Source of the DNA: Micrococcales bacterium
Lineage (GTDB): Bacteria; Actinomycetota; Actinomycetes; S36-B12; UBA10799
Direction of reading: 5' to 3'
Assembly: GCA_016719135.1 (NCBI GenBank)
Contig: JADKAV010000006.1
Span: forward strand, 78,815-142,814
Length of the DNA stretch: 64,000 nucleotides
Shown: piece by piece, positions 1 through 9,620 of the stretch
Layout: every line of letters begins with the position of its first letter
How positions within the stretch are numbered: the stretch's first letter is position 1
Position numbers and translations under genes: made by a program
The notes under the pieces: model-generated
What the model was told of the DNA's origin: nothing
The model's database searches: none
What the model saw: the letters and a program-made list of their open reading frames with translations, nothing else

Positions 1-517
1 AACCGATCGGGATGCACTGGCTTTCGTGGGCGACCAGCGACTCGCCCCAGCCGCCACCGACCGCGTCGGAGAAGCCCTGACCCGGCGCGTGGCAGCCCGT
101 GACGCCGGCTTCGTCGAAGCGTTCGCACGCATACGGTCGACCTTCCCGACAGGTCCGGCACGGCGAGAACCCCCGGTGCGCACACGACAGGATCGGATCG
201 AGCACCACTCGTTCGCCTTCGCGCTGCCCGTCGACGATGACGCCGACCACCTCGTGACCCGGGATGGCCTTCGGCTCGGCGTAGAACGCGGACATGACGA
301 ACGAGTTCTTCGCATGCGCGAGGCCCACATCGCTGCCGCACATTCCGGCGAGTTCGGGCTTTATCCGCACCCATCCGTCACGTGGCAACTGCGGCTCCGG
401 CATATCCGTGAGACGCATCAAACCGCCCGGACCCCAGCCCGCATCCTGCTTGACCTTGCCCGCCGCGGCCGTCCACAGATAGCGCGGCGTGGACAGGTCC
501 GCGAGCACCGCTCTCAT
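1..517 (-). CDS. zinc-dependent alcohol dehydrogenase, N-terminal part, cut by the window edge
   Basis: About 172 residues are visible, reading leftwards from an ATG at 517. They match the GroES-like catalytic domain of medium-chain alcohol dehydrogenases. C60 followed by GSD is the first catalytic-zinc ligand, GHEVVG at 87-92 supplies the His/Glu of that site, and C112, C120, C123 and C131 form the four-cysteine structural-zinc lobe. The NAD(P)-binding Rossmann half lies outside the window. The ATG overlaps the stop of the flavin monooxygenase upstream by four bases (ATGA), so the two are probably translated together. Oxidation of an alcohol made or released by the monooxygenase route is an inference; the substrate is unknown. 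Confidence 0.88.
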   Translation of the reverse strand, partial: MRAVLADLSTPRYLWTAAAGKVKQDAGWGPGGLMRLTDMPEPQLPRDGWVRIKPELAGMCGSDVGLAHAKNSFVMSAFYAEPKAIPGHEVVGVIVDGQREGERVVLDPILSCAHRGFSPCRTCREGRPYACERFDEAGVTGCHAPGQGFSDAVGGGWGESLVAHESQCIPIG

Positions 518-1815
518 CGCAGCCCCGGGATCTTGCTCAACAGCCCACCCTTGCCGCGGGCCTCTTTCATGGTCTTGATGTATCGCCAGTAGTCGACCTG
601 CATGGTGTGCCGTTCGGAACGCACGTACCGTTTTGCCATGGCCTTCTGGTCGGCGTCGATCCACCTGCGCATCTCGTCGCGCGAGGGCATCGGGACTTCG
701 CCTGTGATGAGGTCGCCGACCCACTCGGCCTGGTACTCGGTGAGCGGGATGCCGGAGCCGACGGTCTGGATGAAGCCCATGAAGTACAGGCCTGGCAGGT
801 CCGGCGGAACGACGCGCAGGTACAGCGGCATCTTGTTGTGCTCGGTGCTGTAGACGCCCTCTAGGAACGGCAGAGAGACGTTGTACCCGGTGGCGTAGAC
901 CACGACGTCGACCTCTTCGGTGGTGCCGTCGACGAAGGCCACCTTGTCCCCGTCGAAACGGGAGACGTCGGGCTTTATGGCGATGTCGCCGTGGCCGACG
1001 CGGTCGTAGAGTTCAGCCGACACGGTGGGGTGGGCGCCGAGCAGTTTGTGGTCCGGCTTGGGCAAACCGCGGTCCTGCGGCCGGCCGGTCGCGACGCGCA
1101 CGATTGCTTCGTAGGCCAGCCGCTCGACCGGGAACGGGATGTAGGCCATCAACGGCGAACTGAGCTGATCGACGGGCTTGCCCAGGGCGTACTTGGGGAT
1201 CACGTGCACGCCGTGGCGGGTGGACAGGTAGACGGCTTCGGCGTTACGGGCGGCGTCGCAGGCGATGTCCATACCGGAGTTGCCGACCCCGACGACCAGC
1301 ACCCGCTTCCCGGCGAACACGGACAGGTCGCGGTAATCGTGGGCGTGGAACGTCTCGCCGGTGAACTCACCGTCGAAGTGCGGGGTCTTGGGGCTGGAGT
1401 GATGCCCGTTGGCGACCAGGACGTTGGCGTACGTGTGGGTTGCGCCGTCGGAGGTGGTCACCCGCCAATGCCCGTCGACGGGCTCGACCTTCTCGACCGC
1501 GGTGTTGAAGGTGATGAGATCACGCAGGCCGAAGTGGTCGGCGAAGTCCTCGAAGTACTGGGCCACCTGGTAGTACGGCGGGTAGTCGGCCCAGTCCTCG
1601 GGCATCGGGTAGCTGGGGTACTCGGTGCGCGGGCGGCTGGAGTTCAGATGCAGCGAGTGGTAGGCCGCGGCGCCCCCGTTGTCATTGTCGATCTGCCACA
1701 GCCCCCCGACGTAGGAGCCCTTTTCGAACCAGTCGAAGTCGATGTTGCGGTCTTTGAGGGCTTTGCCGGCAGCGAGTCCCGCCGCCCCGGCCCCTATCAC
1801 ACAGGCGGTCTTCAT
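514..1815 (-). CDS. class B flavin-containing monooxygenase (FMO/BVMO-like)
   Basis: A 433-residue NAD(P)H- and FAD-dependent monooxygenase. GAGAAG at 8-13 is the FAD Rossmann turn and GVGNSG at 176-181 is the NADPH turn. Between them, FTGETFHAHDY at 151-161 fits the FxGxxxHxxx(Y/W) fingerprint of FMO and Baeyer-Villiger enzymes, with Tyr rather than the Trp typical of true BVMOs. An ATGY stretch lies in the C-terminal third. I start at the ATG at 1815 because the Rossmann motif follows at once; the frame stays open further upstream but runs into a palindromic repeat. It heads an operon with the alcohol dehydrogenase. Oxidation of a ketone, amine or sulfide is possible. Confidence 0.9.
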   Translation of the reverse strand: MKTACVIGAGAAGLAAGKALKDRNIDFDWFEKGSYVGGLWQIDNDNGGAAAYHSLHLNSSRPRTEYPSYPMPEDWADYPPYYQVAQYFEDFADHFGLRDLITFNTAVEKVEPVDGHWRVTTSDGATHTYANVLVANGHHSSPKTPHFDGEFTGETFHAHDYRDLSVFAGKRVLVVGVGNSGMDIACDAARNAEAVYLSTRHGVHVIPKYALGKPVDQLSSPLMAYIPFPVERLAYEAIVRVATGRPQDRGLPKPDHKLLGAHPTVSAELYDRVGHGDIAIKPDVSRFDGDKVAFVDGTTEEVDVVVYATGYNVSLPFLEGVYSTEHNKMPLYLRVVPPDLPGLYFMGFIQTVGSGIPLTEYQAEWVGDLITGEVPMPSRDEMRRWIDADQKAMAKRYVRSERHTMQVDYWRYIKTMKEARGKGGLLSKIPGLR

Positions 1816-2189
1816 GGGCTCACCGTACTTGGGGGAGATAGCCGGCACTACCGGTTCGGCTCGGTCAGGTGTAGCGCTGAACCGCACTTCGACCGCGACC
1901 GTTTTCCCATGAGGGCGGCGGCACCCAGATCGAGGGCGACGTTGTTGGGCACTTCGGCGGCAAAAACTCCCCAACAACGTCGCCCTCATCGGTGGTCACC
2001 CCAACACTCGTCGCGCAGTGACGAACCTCGGTCGATCCGACGAGACAGGGCTTCGCGGTTGCGATTATGCCTCCGGTCACAACGCGAACAGCGGTGTCGA
2101 AGGTGCATACTCCCGAACGGACACGCGACCTCCGCGCATCCAAAGACGGAATCACCGATGAGCACATGGCAGACGATTGGTAGGCACTG
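1816..2189. other. divergent intergenic region between the monooxygenase and the HPP gene
   Basis: This 374-bp stretch separates two divergent genes and must hold both promoters. The only clear structure is the palindrome at 1932-1987. A 10-codon open frame (2158-2190) ends in a TGATG overlap with the HPP start, but it has no convincing ribosome site and I do not call it a gene. Confidence 0.5.
1932..1987. repeat. palindromic intergenic repeat, family 1, copy 1
   Basis: Perfect 18-bp arms (1932-1949 GAGGGCGACGTTGTTGGG and its complement at 1970-1987) enclose a 20-base loop. A near-identical palindrome lies at 2851-2904 on the other side of the HPP gene; the loops differ but share a GTTCGG/ACTTCGG-like start and an A-run. 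There is no T-tract on either side, so a dispersed REP-like repeat is a better description than a plain terminator. Confidence 0.85.
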
Positions 2190-2807
2190 ATGACCATCGC
2201 ACCCGCGCACGGTCACCCAAAGTGGGGGGATCTTCCCGCCGCCATCCATGGCCTCGGGGCCCGGTTCGGCCTGCGCGCATTGGAGCAGCGCCACAGCAGC
2301 CGGGCGATGCTGGGCACCTACGTGCTCATCAACTCCGCCATCTCGATCGCGATCCTGTCCGTCGTCGCGATGGTGACCAAGCAGCCGTTCATTTTCCCCT
2401 CGCTGGGTCCCACGGCCTTCCTGCTCTTTTATGCAGCCACCAACGTGCAGGCCGCACCCCGCAGCGCGTTCTTCGGCCACCTCATCGGAGTGCTGGCCGG
2501 ATACACGTCCCTGGTGGTCTTCGGGCTCACCACCACCGCCCCCGATCTGGAGGACGTCACCTGGGACCGGGTGGGCGCCGCGACCATGTCTTTGTGCCTC
2601 ACACTGTCGGTCATGGTCTGGCTCGGCGTTCCCCATGCGCCAGCGGGAGCCACAACCCTGATCGTGAGCCTTGGATTGTTACGCACTCCTGAGCAGCTCA
2701 CGGTCTTGATGCTGGCGGTCGTGCTGCTCCTCGTTCAGGGCTTCCTCATTAACCGGTTGGCAGGCCTGCCGTATCCGGTATGGGCGCCGCGACCGCAACC
2801 GGAATAG
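2190..2807 (+). CDS. HPP-family integral membrane protein
   Basis: A 205-residue polytopic membrane protein of the HPP family (PF04982 type). After a hydrophilic N-terminus, FPSLGPTA at 69-76 and the PHAPAGATT stretch near 150 are the family's signature segments, and the rest is hydrophobic helices. Family members have been linked to nitrite transport in plastids and cyanobacteria; the function here is unknown. The gene stands alone, flanked on both sides by copies of the same palindromic repeat. The ATG at 2190 has only a weak ribosome site. Confidence 0.85.
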   Translation: MTIAPAHGHPKWGDLPAAIHGLGARFGLRALEQRHSSRAMLGTYVLINSAISIAILSVVAMVTKQPFIFPSLGPTAFLLFYAATNVQAAPRSAFFGHLIGVLAGYTSLVVFGLTTTAPDLEDVTWDRVGAATMSLCLTLSVMVWLGVPHAPAGATTLIVSLGLLRTPEQLTVLMLAVVLLLVQGFLINRLAGLPYPVWAPRPQPE

Positions 2808-2850
2808 CGCGGCGTTGTTTGATCAGGTCACCCGGTCGCCCCCCGGATCA

Positions 2851-2904
2851 AGGGCGACGTTGTTGGGCAGTTCGGGGCTGAAAACCGCCCAACAACGTCG
2901 CCCT
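2851..2904. repeat. palindromic intergenic repeat, family 1, copy 2
   Basis: Arms at 2851-2868 (AGGGCGACGTTGTTGGGC) and 2887-2904 are perfect complements over 18 bp around an 18-base loop. It lies between the converging ends of the HPP gene and the VWA gene, and its last base touches the VWA stop codon. In this position it could also act as a bidirectional terminator. Confidence 0.85.
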
Positions 2905-4078
2905 CAGCGCCTCGCCGGGGTTCCCTTGTTCAAGTGCGCCATCGCCTCGGTCAGACCCTCGGTTGTCAGCGGGAACATCTCGAAGACCCGGCCCACCTCC
3001 TCGATCGTGGTGCCCTCCCAGCGCGACAACGGCTCGGGGTTGAGCCATACCGAATCGCTGAAGTGGTCGGTGAGGATGCGCAGCCATTCGATGCCCGGCA
3101 CCCGCGTGGCGTCGGTCGCGCTCCACGGCCCGGCCTGGCCCAGTTCGTACGGAGCCATGTACGCATCACCGACCATGATCAGCTTGTAGTGCGGCCCGCA
3201 TTCGCGCAGCAGATCGTGCACCCACGTGGGCTCGGTGAAGCGGTCGGTGCCGTACACCTTGCCGTAGACGCAGTTGTGGAAGTAGTAGGTGCGCAGTTCC
3301 TTGAAGTGGGTGGCCTTCTTGGTCGCGCTGAACAGCTGGGACATCAATTTCGAGTACGGGAACATCGACCCGCCCACATCGATCATCAGGATCACGTGGG
3401 TGTTCGGTTTGCTGGGCGGCCGCACCACCACCTCGATCTCGCCGGCGTTGCGGGCGGTCTCGTCGATGGTCGCCTCGATGTCGAGCTCGACCTGGGCACC
3501 CTCCCGCACGAACGCCCGCAGCCGCCGCAGCGCGACCTCCATCTGCCGGATGTCCAGGGTCACGTCCGAGCGGTAGGGCCGGTAGGAGCGCATGTCGGCG
3601 ATCCGGATGGCGGCCCGGCCACCCCCGGAACTGCCAGTGCTCAAACCCGACTCCGCATAGCCCCCCTGCCCGAGCTGCGACTTGCCGCCGGTGCCGATCC
3701 AGTACGGTCCGCCGTCGTGGCGTTCTTGCTGCTCGCGTTTGCGCTGCGCGAACATCTCCAGCAGTTCGGCGAGGTCTGGCGCCTCCTGCGCGTTCTCACT
3801 GAGCCGTACGTTCTGCTCGTCGAGCCACTCGCGCAGTTGCTCGGTCAGGGAGGTATCCCAATCCAGATCGCCGTACTCCGCAAGAAAGGCCCGGTCGAAC
3901 GCATCGAGATGACCCTCGTGATGGATCAGCGTGGCGCGCGCGGCGTAGTAGAAACCGCGCACTGTGTCGTCGTGGGCGCCTGCCTTGAGCGCCGCGGACA
4001 GGGCAAGCGCTTCCGTGACGCCGACCGCGACGTCCTGCTCCCGAAGCCGATACAGCAACCCGAGGAAGAACGGCCCCA

Positions 4079-4079
<1 letters not shown>
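2904..4079 (-). CDS. VWA-domain protein, CoxE-like
   Basis: 391 residues. An N-terminal helical region of about 160 residues includes a charged stretch (100-125) and a Gly/Ser-rich linker (128-155). A C-terminal von Willebrand A domain follows, with its metal-site motif at 234-238 reading DVGGS. The canonical DxSxS has lost its first Ser to Gly, a variant I associate with CoxE-like proteins. The start overlaps the stop of the upstream AAA+ ATPase by one base (TGATG). MoxR/VWA pairs typically act as a chaperone that matures or remodels a metalloenzyme or complex. No CO dehydrogenase subunits are nearby, so the client is unknown. Confidence 0.87.
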
Positions 4080-4908
<829 letters not shown>

Positions 4909-4912
<4 letters not shown>

Positions 4913-5049
4913 CAAAACTGGTCCGTCAGCCCCTCGTTCGGCCCTCATCTGATGGCCAGCGGACCACCAAACCGGGCAAACCGGGCATCTGGCCATCACA
5001 GGAGGGCTAAAGCGGCCGTTGGGCCGCCGGAACGGCCCAGTTTTGATGG
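4909..5049. repeat. nested palindromic block of two CCATCA...TGATGG units
   Basis: Two units, 4909-4955 and 4993-5049, each begin with CCATCA and end with TGATGG. The outer 13 bases (CCATCAAAACTGG at 4909-4921) are perfectly complementary to 5037-5049, and the inner 10 bases (TGATGGCCAG, 4950-4959) to 4989-4998, so the whole 141-bp block is also one large imperfect palindrome. The same kind of hairpin pair lies inside all four ISL3-derived elements of the window. The block fills the divergent promoter region of moxR and the WS/DGAT gene. Confidence 0.85.
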
Positions 5050-5080
5050 TGGAAGCGTCCCGCGTCCTAGACTCACGCCC

Positions 5081-6499
5081 GTGACCGAACGCAGACTCTC
5101 CCCAGCCGACGCGGCGTGGCTGTACAGCGAATGGGACAAGAACAACCAGACCGTCTCGGCGCTGATGTGGCTGGACCGGGAGATCGACCCCGACGACTAC
5201 ACCGCCATCGTGCAGGAGCGGATGGTCGACAAGTACCCGACGTTCAGCCAGCGCATCCGCACCTCGCGCAACCCGCTGATGATGCCGCACTGGGAGAACG
5301 ATCCGGACTTCGACATCAGCAACCACGTGGAGGTCCTGCAGCTGCCCGAACCCGGGACGAAGGAACAGCTCTCCGAACTCATCTCCGAGCAGCGCGGGCA
5401 GTTGCTGGATCGGGAGCGCCCGCTGTGGAAGATGTACGTGATCCAGGGCTACGACGGCAACACCACCGCGGTGCACGCCCGGATCCAGCACAGCATCGCC
5501 GACGGCTGGGCACTGGTCCGGGTCGTGCTCTCCCTGTGCGACGACACCCCCGAGGCGATCCGCCCCGAACCCGTGGACAAGAAGCGCCGGCGCAAACGTG
5601 ACCTCGTGGCCAAGGCCGCCAGCCCGGCTGTCGACGTGGTCCGCAGCCCCCTGGAAGCCATCCAGGACACGATCAACATGGCACTGCATCCGAAGCGGTT
5701 CATTGAGTTCGGCAGCGAAGCGCTCGATGCCTTGGAGACCGGAGCCGAAGGGGCGAAGAACGCCCTCGAGTTCCTGTTCGCCCCGCGCCCCGGCAAGACG
5801 ATCTTGCACGGCAAGGTCAGCGGCGAGAAGAAGATCGTGTGGATGAACCCGGCGCCGCTGCAACCGATCAAGGACATCGGGCGAGCGGTGGGGGCGACCA
5901 TCAACGACGTGCTGCTCGCGGTCCTGACCAACGCCCTGCGCCAGTACTTGGTCGAGAACGATGCGCTGACGGTGGACGAGCTGTTCACCGCCGTGCCCGT
6001 GAGCCTGCGCAAACCGGACGCGGACCTGCCCCGCACGCTGGGCAACCGGTTCGGACTCATCCCGGTGTTGTTACCGGTCAGCATCGAGGACCCCGTCGAG
6101 CAACTGCACGAGATCAAGCGCCGCATCGATGACATCAAGGGCTCGCAGATGCCGATCGTGTCGTTCGGGCTGACGTCCGCAGGAGCGCTGGCCACCCCCG
6201 AAGTCGACCGCATGATCCACAAGATCAACCAAGAACATTCCATCGGTGTGACGACCAACGTGCCCGGCCCGCGCCACGAGATCTATGTCGCCGGCGCCAA
6301 GGTGCTCGGCATGTGGGGGATGGGTGGGCTCAGCGGGCACATGAACCTGTCGTTCGGAATCTTCACCCTGAACAACGAACTCAACTTCTCGGTGCACAGC
6401 GACACGGGCATAACCGGCGATCCGGAGCGCATCCTCGACCTGTTCCGGGAGTCGATCGAGCAGTTGAAGGCGGAGGTGCTCGATGCCGGGGTTCGTTGA
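5081..6499 (+). CDS. WS/DGAT-family O-acyltransferase
   Basis: 472 residues from a GTG at 5081, chosen because the family N-terminus (LSPADAAWLYSEW) starts there. The family makes triacylglycerol or wax ester from acyl-CoA at the membrane or lipid-body surface. PLWKMYVIQG lies near 114-123. The active-site HHxxxDG motif reads QHSIADG at 136-142, so the first His is Gln while the catalytic second His and the Asp-Gly are kept. The C-terminal DUF1298 half ends with the TTNVPGP signature and a conserved glycine-rich stretch. The end overlaps the next gene by 17 bases. Confidence 0.9.
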   Translation: MTERRLSPADAAWLYSEWDKNNQTVSALMWLDREIDPDDYTAIVQERMVDKYPTFSQRIRTSRNPLMMPHWENDPDFDISNHVEVLQLPEPGTKEQLSELISEQRGQLLDRERPLWKMYVIQGYDGNTTAVHARIQHSIADGWALVRVVLSLCDDTPEAIRPEPVDKKRRRKRDLVAKAASPAVDVVRSPLEAIQDTINMALHPKRFIEFGSEALDALETGAEGAKNALEFLFAPRPGKTILHGKVSGEKKIVWMNPAPLQPIKDIGRAVGATINDVLLAVLTNALRQYLVENDALTVDELFTAVPVSLRKPDADLPRTLGNRFGLIPVLLPVSIEDPVEQLHEIKRRIDDIKGSQMPIVSFGLTSAGALATPEVDRMIHKINQEHSIGVTTNVPGPRHEIYVAGAKVLGMWGMGGLSGHMNLSFGIFTLNNELNFSVHSDTGITGDPERILDLFRESIEQLKAEVLDAGVR

Positions 6500-6938
6500 T
6501 CTGGAGCGCGACGATCCCGGGCTCGCCGCGGCTGTTCGCGCGGCTTTCGCCGTGGGCAAACACTGCACGATGGCCACCTTGCGAGCCGACGGAGCACCGC
6601 GAATCAGTGGCACCGAGGTGGAGTTCGAGGACGGCCAGGTCTTCCTCGGCAGTGGTGACGACGCCCGCAAGACCCTGGATCTGCTGCGGGATCCACGGGT
6701 GGCGATCCACAGCCCGACGCGCGATCCGGAGTCCGAATCTTCCTGGGCCGGCGAGGCGAAACTCAACGGCGTCGCGGTGCAGGTCGCGGCCCCTGAGCAC
6801 TATCCGACGGGCGCCAAGCGGTTTCGCATCGACCTCACCAGCGCGGTCTACACCGGTCTGACCGACGAGACTCCACCCCGTCTACGCATCCGCTTGTGGC
6901 GACACGGCCGGGCCGTGGAGACGATGTTCCGGGCATAG
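6483..6938 (+). CDS. pyridoxamine 5'-phosphate oxidase-like split-barrel flavoprotein
   Basis: A 151-residue single-domain protein with the FMN/F420-binding split-barrel pattern: MATLRADGAPRISGTEVEFEDG near 30-51, then KTLDLLRDPRVAIHSPT, the typical second block. It starts inside the end of the WS/DGAT gene, so the two are probably cotranslated. The substrate is unknown. The nearest named relatives would be F420- or FMN-dependent reductases of the PPOX class. Confidence 0.8.
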   Translation: MPGFVDLERDDPGLAAAVRAAFAVGKHCTMATLRADGAPRISGTEVEFEDGQVFLGSGDDARKTLDLLRDPRVAIHSPTRDPESESSWAGEAKLNGVAVQVAAPEHYPTGAKRFRIDLTSAVYTGLTDETPPRLRIRLWRHGRAVETMFRA

Positions 6939-6966
6939 AACCCAGAGAAACGGAAACGTACTGGGC

Positions 6967-7719
6967 ATGCTCCCAAACGACGTTCAAGCCTTCATCGACC
7001 ACGAGATCGCCGCGAACACCACTGACTACAGCGACCTGCGGGCGGTCTTCCTCAACGGCACGCTCAAGCGCTCGCCGGAGCCCAGCCACACCGATGGACT
7101 GATCGCGATCAGCCGGCACATCCTCGAGGGCGTCGGCGTGCAGGTCGACACGATCCGCACAGTGGATCACGTCATCCCACCGGGGGTGCAACCGGACATG
7201 CGCGAACACGGCTGGGAGCGCGACGATTTCCCGCAGTTGTTCGCCGATCTGGTGGAACCTGCCAACATCGTCGTGCTGGCCAGCCCCATCTGGCTGGGCG
7301 ACCAGTCCTCGATGACCCGGTTGGCGATCGAGCGGCTCTACGGGTATTCGGGCAAGACCAACGACCGGGGACAGTGGTCCTACTACGGCACGGTCGGCGG
7401 CGCACTGGTCACCGGTAACGAGGACGGCGCCAAGCACTGTGCCGCGCAGATGCTCTACGCCTTGAGCCACATCGGGCTGACCGTGCCGCCGCAGGCCGAC
7501 TCCTACTGGGTCGGGGAGGCGGGTCCCGGCGCCAGCTATCTCGACGACGGGACGGGCGCGCACAACAACTGGACCACGCGCAACACGGTGTTCATGACCT
7601 GGAACCTGCTACACCTGGCGCGCATGCTCCAGGACGCGGGCGGGATCCCGGCGTTCGGAAACGACACCCGCAACTGGGACCTGTCGAACCCGGATCATCC
7701 GAACCCCGAGTACCGCTGA
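6967..7719 (+). CDS. NAD(P)H-dependent FMN reductase / flavodoxin-like protein
   Basis: 250 residues with a flavodoxin-like fold: LRAVFLNGTLKRSPEPSHTD near 23-42 is the phosphate-binding loop region of NADPH-dependent FMN reductases, and ANIVVLASPIWLGDQSSMTR near 99-118 is the second flavin-contact segment. It follows the split-barrel gene by 28 bases in the same direction and ends six bases before the convergent dehalogenase-like gene. It may supply reduced flavin or act on quinones; this is inferred from the family only. Confidence 0.82.
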   Translation: MLPNDVQAFIDHEIAANTTDYSDLRAVFLNGTLKRSPEPSHTDGLIAISRHILEGVGVQVDTIRTVDHVIPPGVQPDMREHGWERDDFPQLFADLVEPANIVVLASPIWLGDQSSMTRLAIERLYGYSGKTNDRGQWSYYGTVGGALVTGNEDGAKHCAAQMLYALSHIGLTVPPQADSYWVGEAGPGASYLDDGTGAHNNWTTRNTVFMTWNLLHLARMLQDAGGIPAFGNDTRNWDLSNPDHPNPEYR

Positions 7720-7725
7720 GCGCGA

Positions 7726-8604
7726 TCAGGCCATACCCCATTCCGCCAGCGCCGCGCGGGCGACGGGCTCGCCGTGCTCCTGCACGAAGTGGCCGGCCTC
7801 CAGCAGCATCGGCTCTGGGCATCCCTTGATGATCTGGCGCATCCGCTGCATCACCTTCGGGCCCAGCACCGGGTCCAGCGTGCCGACCGCCATGAACGAC
7901 TGCCCCGCGAATTCGGTGGCCCACCACATGGCGGCCTGCCTTGAGACGGCCACACCGTCGGCGTCCTCGGTCGTCGGCACCAGCGCGGGGAACCGACGAG
8001 CGCCGGCCATGTAGCGCGGGTCCGGGAAGGGGGCTTGATACGCGGCGACCTCCTCGTCGGTCAGGCCCGGTTCCGAACGACGCATCAACTCACCCACATG
8101 GAACTCCGGATTGTGGGCCACATAGTCACGCCAGGCAAGGAAGCCGTCGGTGGGTTTGGTCCCCACGCCCAGTCCCGTGTTCATGATCAGAAGCCGCTGC
8201 ACCAGATCGGGGTGCGTCACCGGCAGCGTCAGTCCGAGCAGTCCGCCCCAGTCCTGAACTACGAGGGTGACCCGTTGCAACCCCAGCGCATCCACGAAGC
8301 CGAGCATCGAGGAGTAGTGGAAATCCCACGTGAAGTCGGCGTCGTGCACCGGTTTGTCGCTGCGGCCGAAACCGAACCAGTCCGGTGCCACCACCCGCAT
8401 CCCCGCTTCGACGAAAACCGGGATCATCTTGCGGTACAGGTAGCTCCACGTCGGTTCGCCGTGCAGGCACAGCACAACCTCGCCGTCCGGCGGCCCGGCG
8501 TCGACGTACGCCATGCGCAGTCCGTCGAGATCCACGTAGTTCGGCTCCCAGTGGAAACCGGGGAGGTCGGTGAAACGGTCGTCGGGGGTGCGCAGGATGT
8601 CCAC
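7726..8604 (-). CDS. haloalkane dehalogenase-like alpha/beta hydrolase
   Basis: 292 residues from a GTG at 8604. HGEPTWSYLYRKM at 48-60 holds the oxyanion region typical of subfamily-I haloalkane dehalogenases, and VQDWGG has Asp118 as nucleophile followed by Trp119, a halide-stabilising pair. A later Asp (VGTLDPVLGP) and His (EAGHFVQEHGE) complete the triad. Family members hydrolyse carbon-halogen bonds to alcohols; others of the same fold are epoxide hydrolases. The alcohol, aldehyde and monooxygenase enzymes nearby would suit downstream oxidation, but they are not in one operon. Confidence 0.85.
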   Translation of the reverse strand: MDILRTPDDRFTDLPGFHWEPNYVDLDGLRMAYVDAGPPDGEVVLCLHGEPTWSYLYRKMIPVFVEAGMRVVAPDWFGFGRSDKPVHDADFTWDFHYSSMLGFVDALGLQRVTLVVQDWGGLLGLTLPVTHPDLVQRLLIMNTGLGVGTKPTDGFLAWRDYVAHNPEFHVGELMRRSEPGLTDEEVAAYQAPFPDPRYMAGARRFPALVPTTEDADGVAVSRQAAMWWATEFAGQSFMAVGTLDPVLGPKVMQRMRQIIKGCPEPMLLEAGHFVQEHGEPVARAALAEWGMA

Positions 8605-8711
8605 GCATGTGACGCTACCCCGGTTTTGGAAGACGCCGAAGGCCATAGCGGGCGACCCAACCGGCGCCGCCTGCGATTGCGCCGAAGCCCGCGTCCTGCG
8701 ACCGTGGAGTA

Positions 8712-9620
8712 ATGGGCCTGGAGGTTGCGCTGTCGCCGCTTGCCAGTTCTGTGCGCGAGATCCTGTCGGGCCGCACCGACGGCGCCTCAGACGTCGCCCG
8801 TGCCATCGGCCAGCCGCCCGGGGCGCCAGGCTGGTTCACACCTGACGACCCGATCTGGACCGTGCACGGTTCGGTGGCGACGTTCCTTGGCGGCATCCGC
8901 TCGCTGTTGTTCCAGACCCTGCACCCGTTGGCACTGGCCGGCGTCGACCGGCATTCCTCCTACCGCGAGGACCCGTTCGGCCGACTGCAACGGACCGGGG
9001 CATTCATCGCGGCGACGACCTACGGTTCGGCCGACCTGGCCGACCAGACGATCCGGGCGATCCAGTCCATGCACAAGCGGGTCAAAGGGGTGGCTCCCGA
9101 CGGTCGGGCGTATTCCGCACAGGACCCCCGTTTGCTCGCCTGGGTGCACATCTCCCTGACCGACTCGATGCTGCAGGCCTACCTCGACTACGGCCGCGAC
9201 GGCGCGATCGACGCTGACGGTTACGTGGCGAACATGGCTGTCGTGGGTTCGGCGATGGGCGTCATCGACCCGCCGCGCAGCCAGGCGCAGATGACTGCAC
9301 AGCTCGAAGACTTCCGCCCCGAACTGCGCGTCGATGCTGACGTGCGGCGCACCCAAGGCTTCATCCGCAATGCGCCGCTGCCGATGGCGTTGCGACCCGG
9401 ATACCGCGTCCTGGCGCGCGCCGCCTGGGACAGCCTGCCGCCCTGGGCGCTGACGATGCTGGACTCCTCGCCGCGCCTTGCGCCGGTGGACAAAGCCCTG
9501 GCAGACACCGGCCTTCGGGTGTTGCGGCGGGCACTGGTCGCCTCGCCCGCACGGTTGGCTGGCGAGCGACGACTGGCCGGCAGTCTTACGCCAGAACGCG
9601 ACCGCCGTACCGCGCTTTGA
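8712..9620 (+). CDS. oxygenase MpaB-like protein (DUF2236)
   Basis: 302 residues matching the ER-bound oxygenase MpaB/MpaB'/latex-clearing-like family. Recognisable parts are the PDDPIWTVHG segment near 43-52, LLFQTLHPLALAGVDRHSSYREDPFGRL near 63-90, and the LLAWVH(I) stretch near 140, whose histidines are candidate haem ligands. A divergent promoter region of about 107 bp separates it from the dehalogenase-like gene, and its end overlaps the convergent neighbour by 35 bases. The substrate is unknown. Confidence 0.83.
   Translation: MGLEVALSPLASSVREILSGRTDGASDVARAIGQPPGAPGWFTPDDPIWTVHGSVATFLGGIRSLLFQTLHPLALAGVDRHSSYREDPFGRLQRTGAFIAATTYGSADLADQTIRAIQSMHKRVKGVAPDGRAYSAQDPRLLAWVHISLTDSMLQAYLDYGRDGAIDADGYVANMAVVGSAMGVIDPPRSQAQMTAQLEDFRPELRVDADVRRTQGFIRNAPLPMALRPGYRVLARAAWDSLPPWALTMLDSSPRLAPVDKALADTGLRVLRRALVASPARLAGERRLAGSLTPERDRRTAL

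Noticed and set aside
2158..2190. Ten-codon frame overlapping the HPP start as a leader peptide
   Set aside because: No convincing ribosome site and no regulatory codon pattern; probably chance.
991..2190. Long open frame opposite the first monooxygenase
   Set aside because: It is antisense to a gene with clear motifs and has the Gly/Val/Arg composition of a high-GC shadow.
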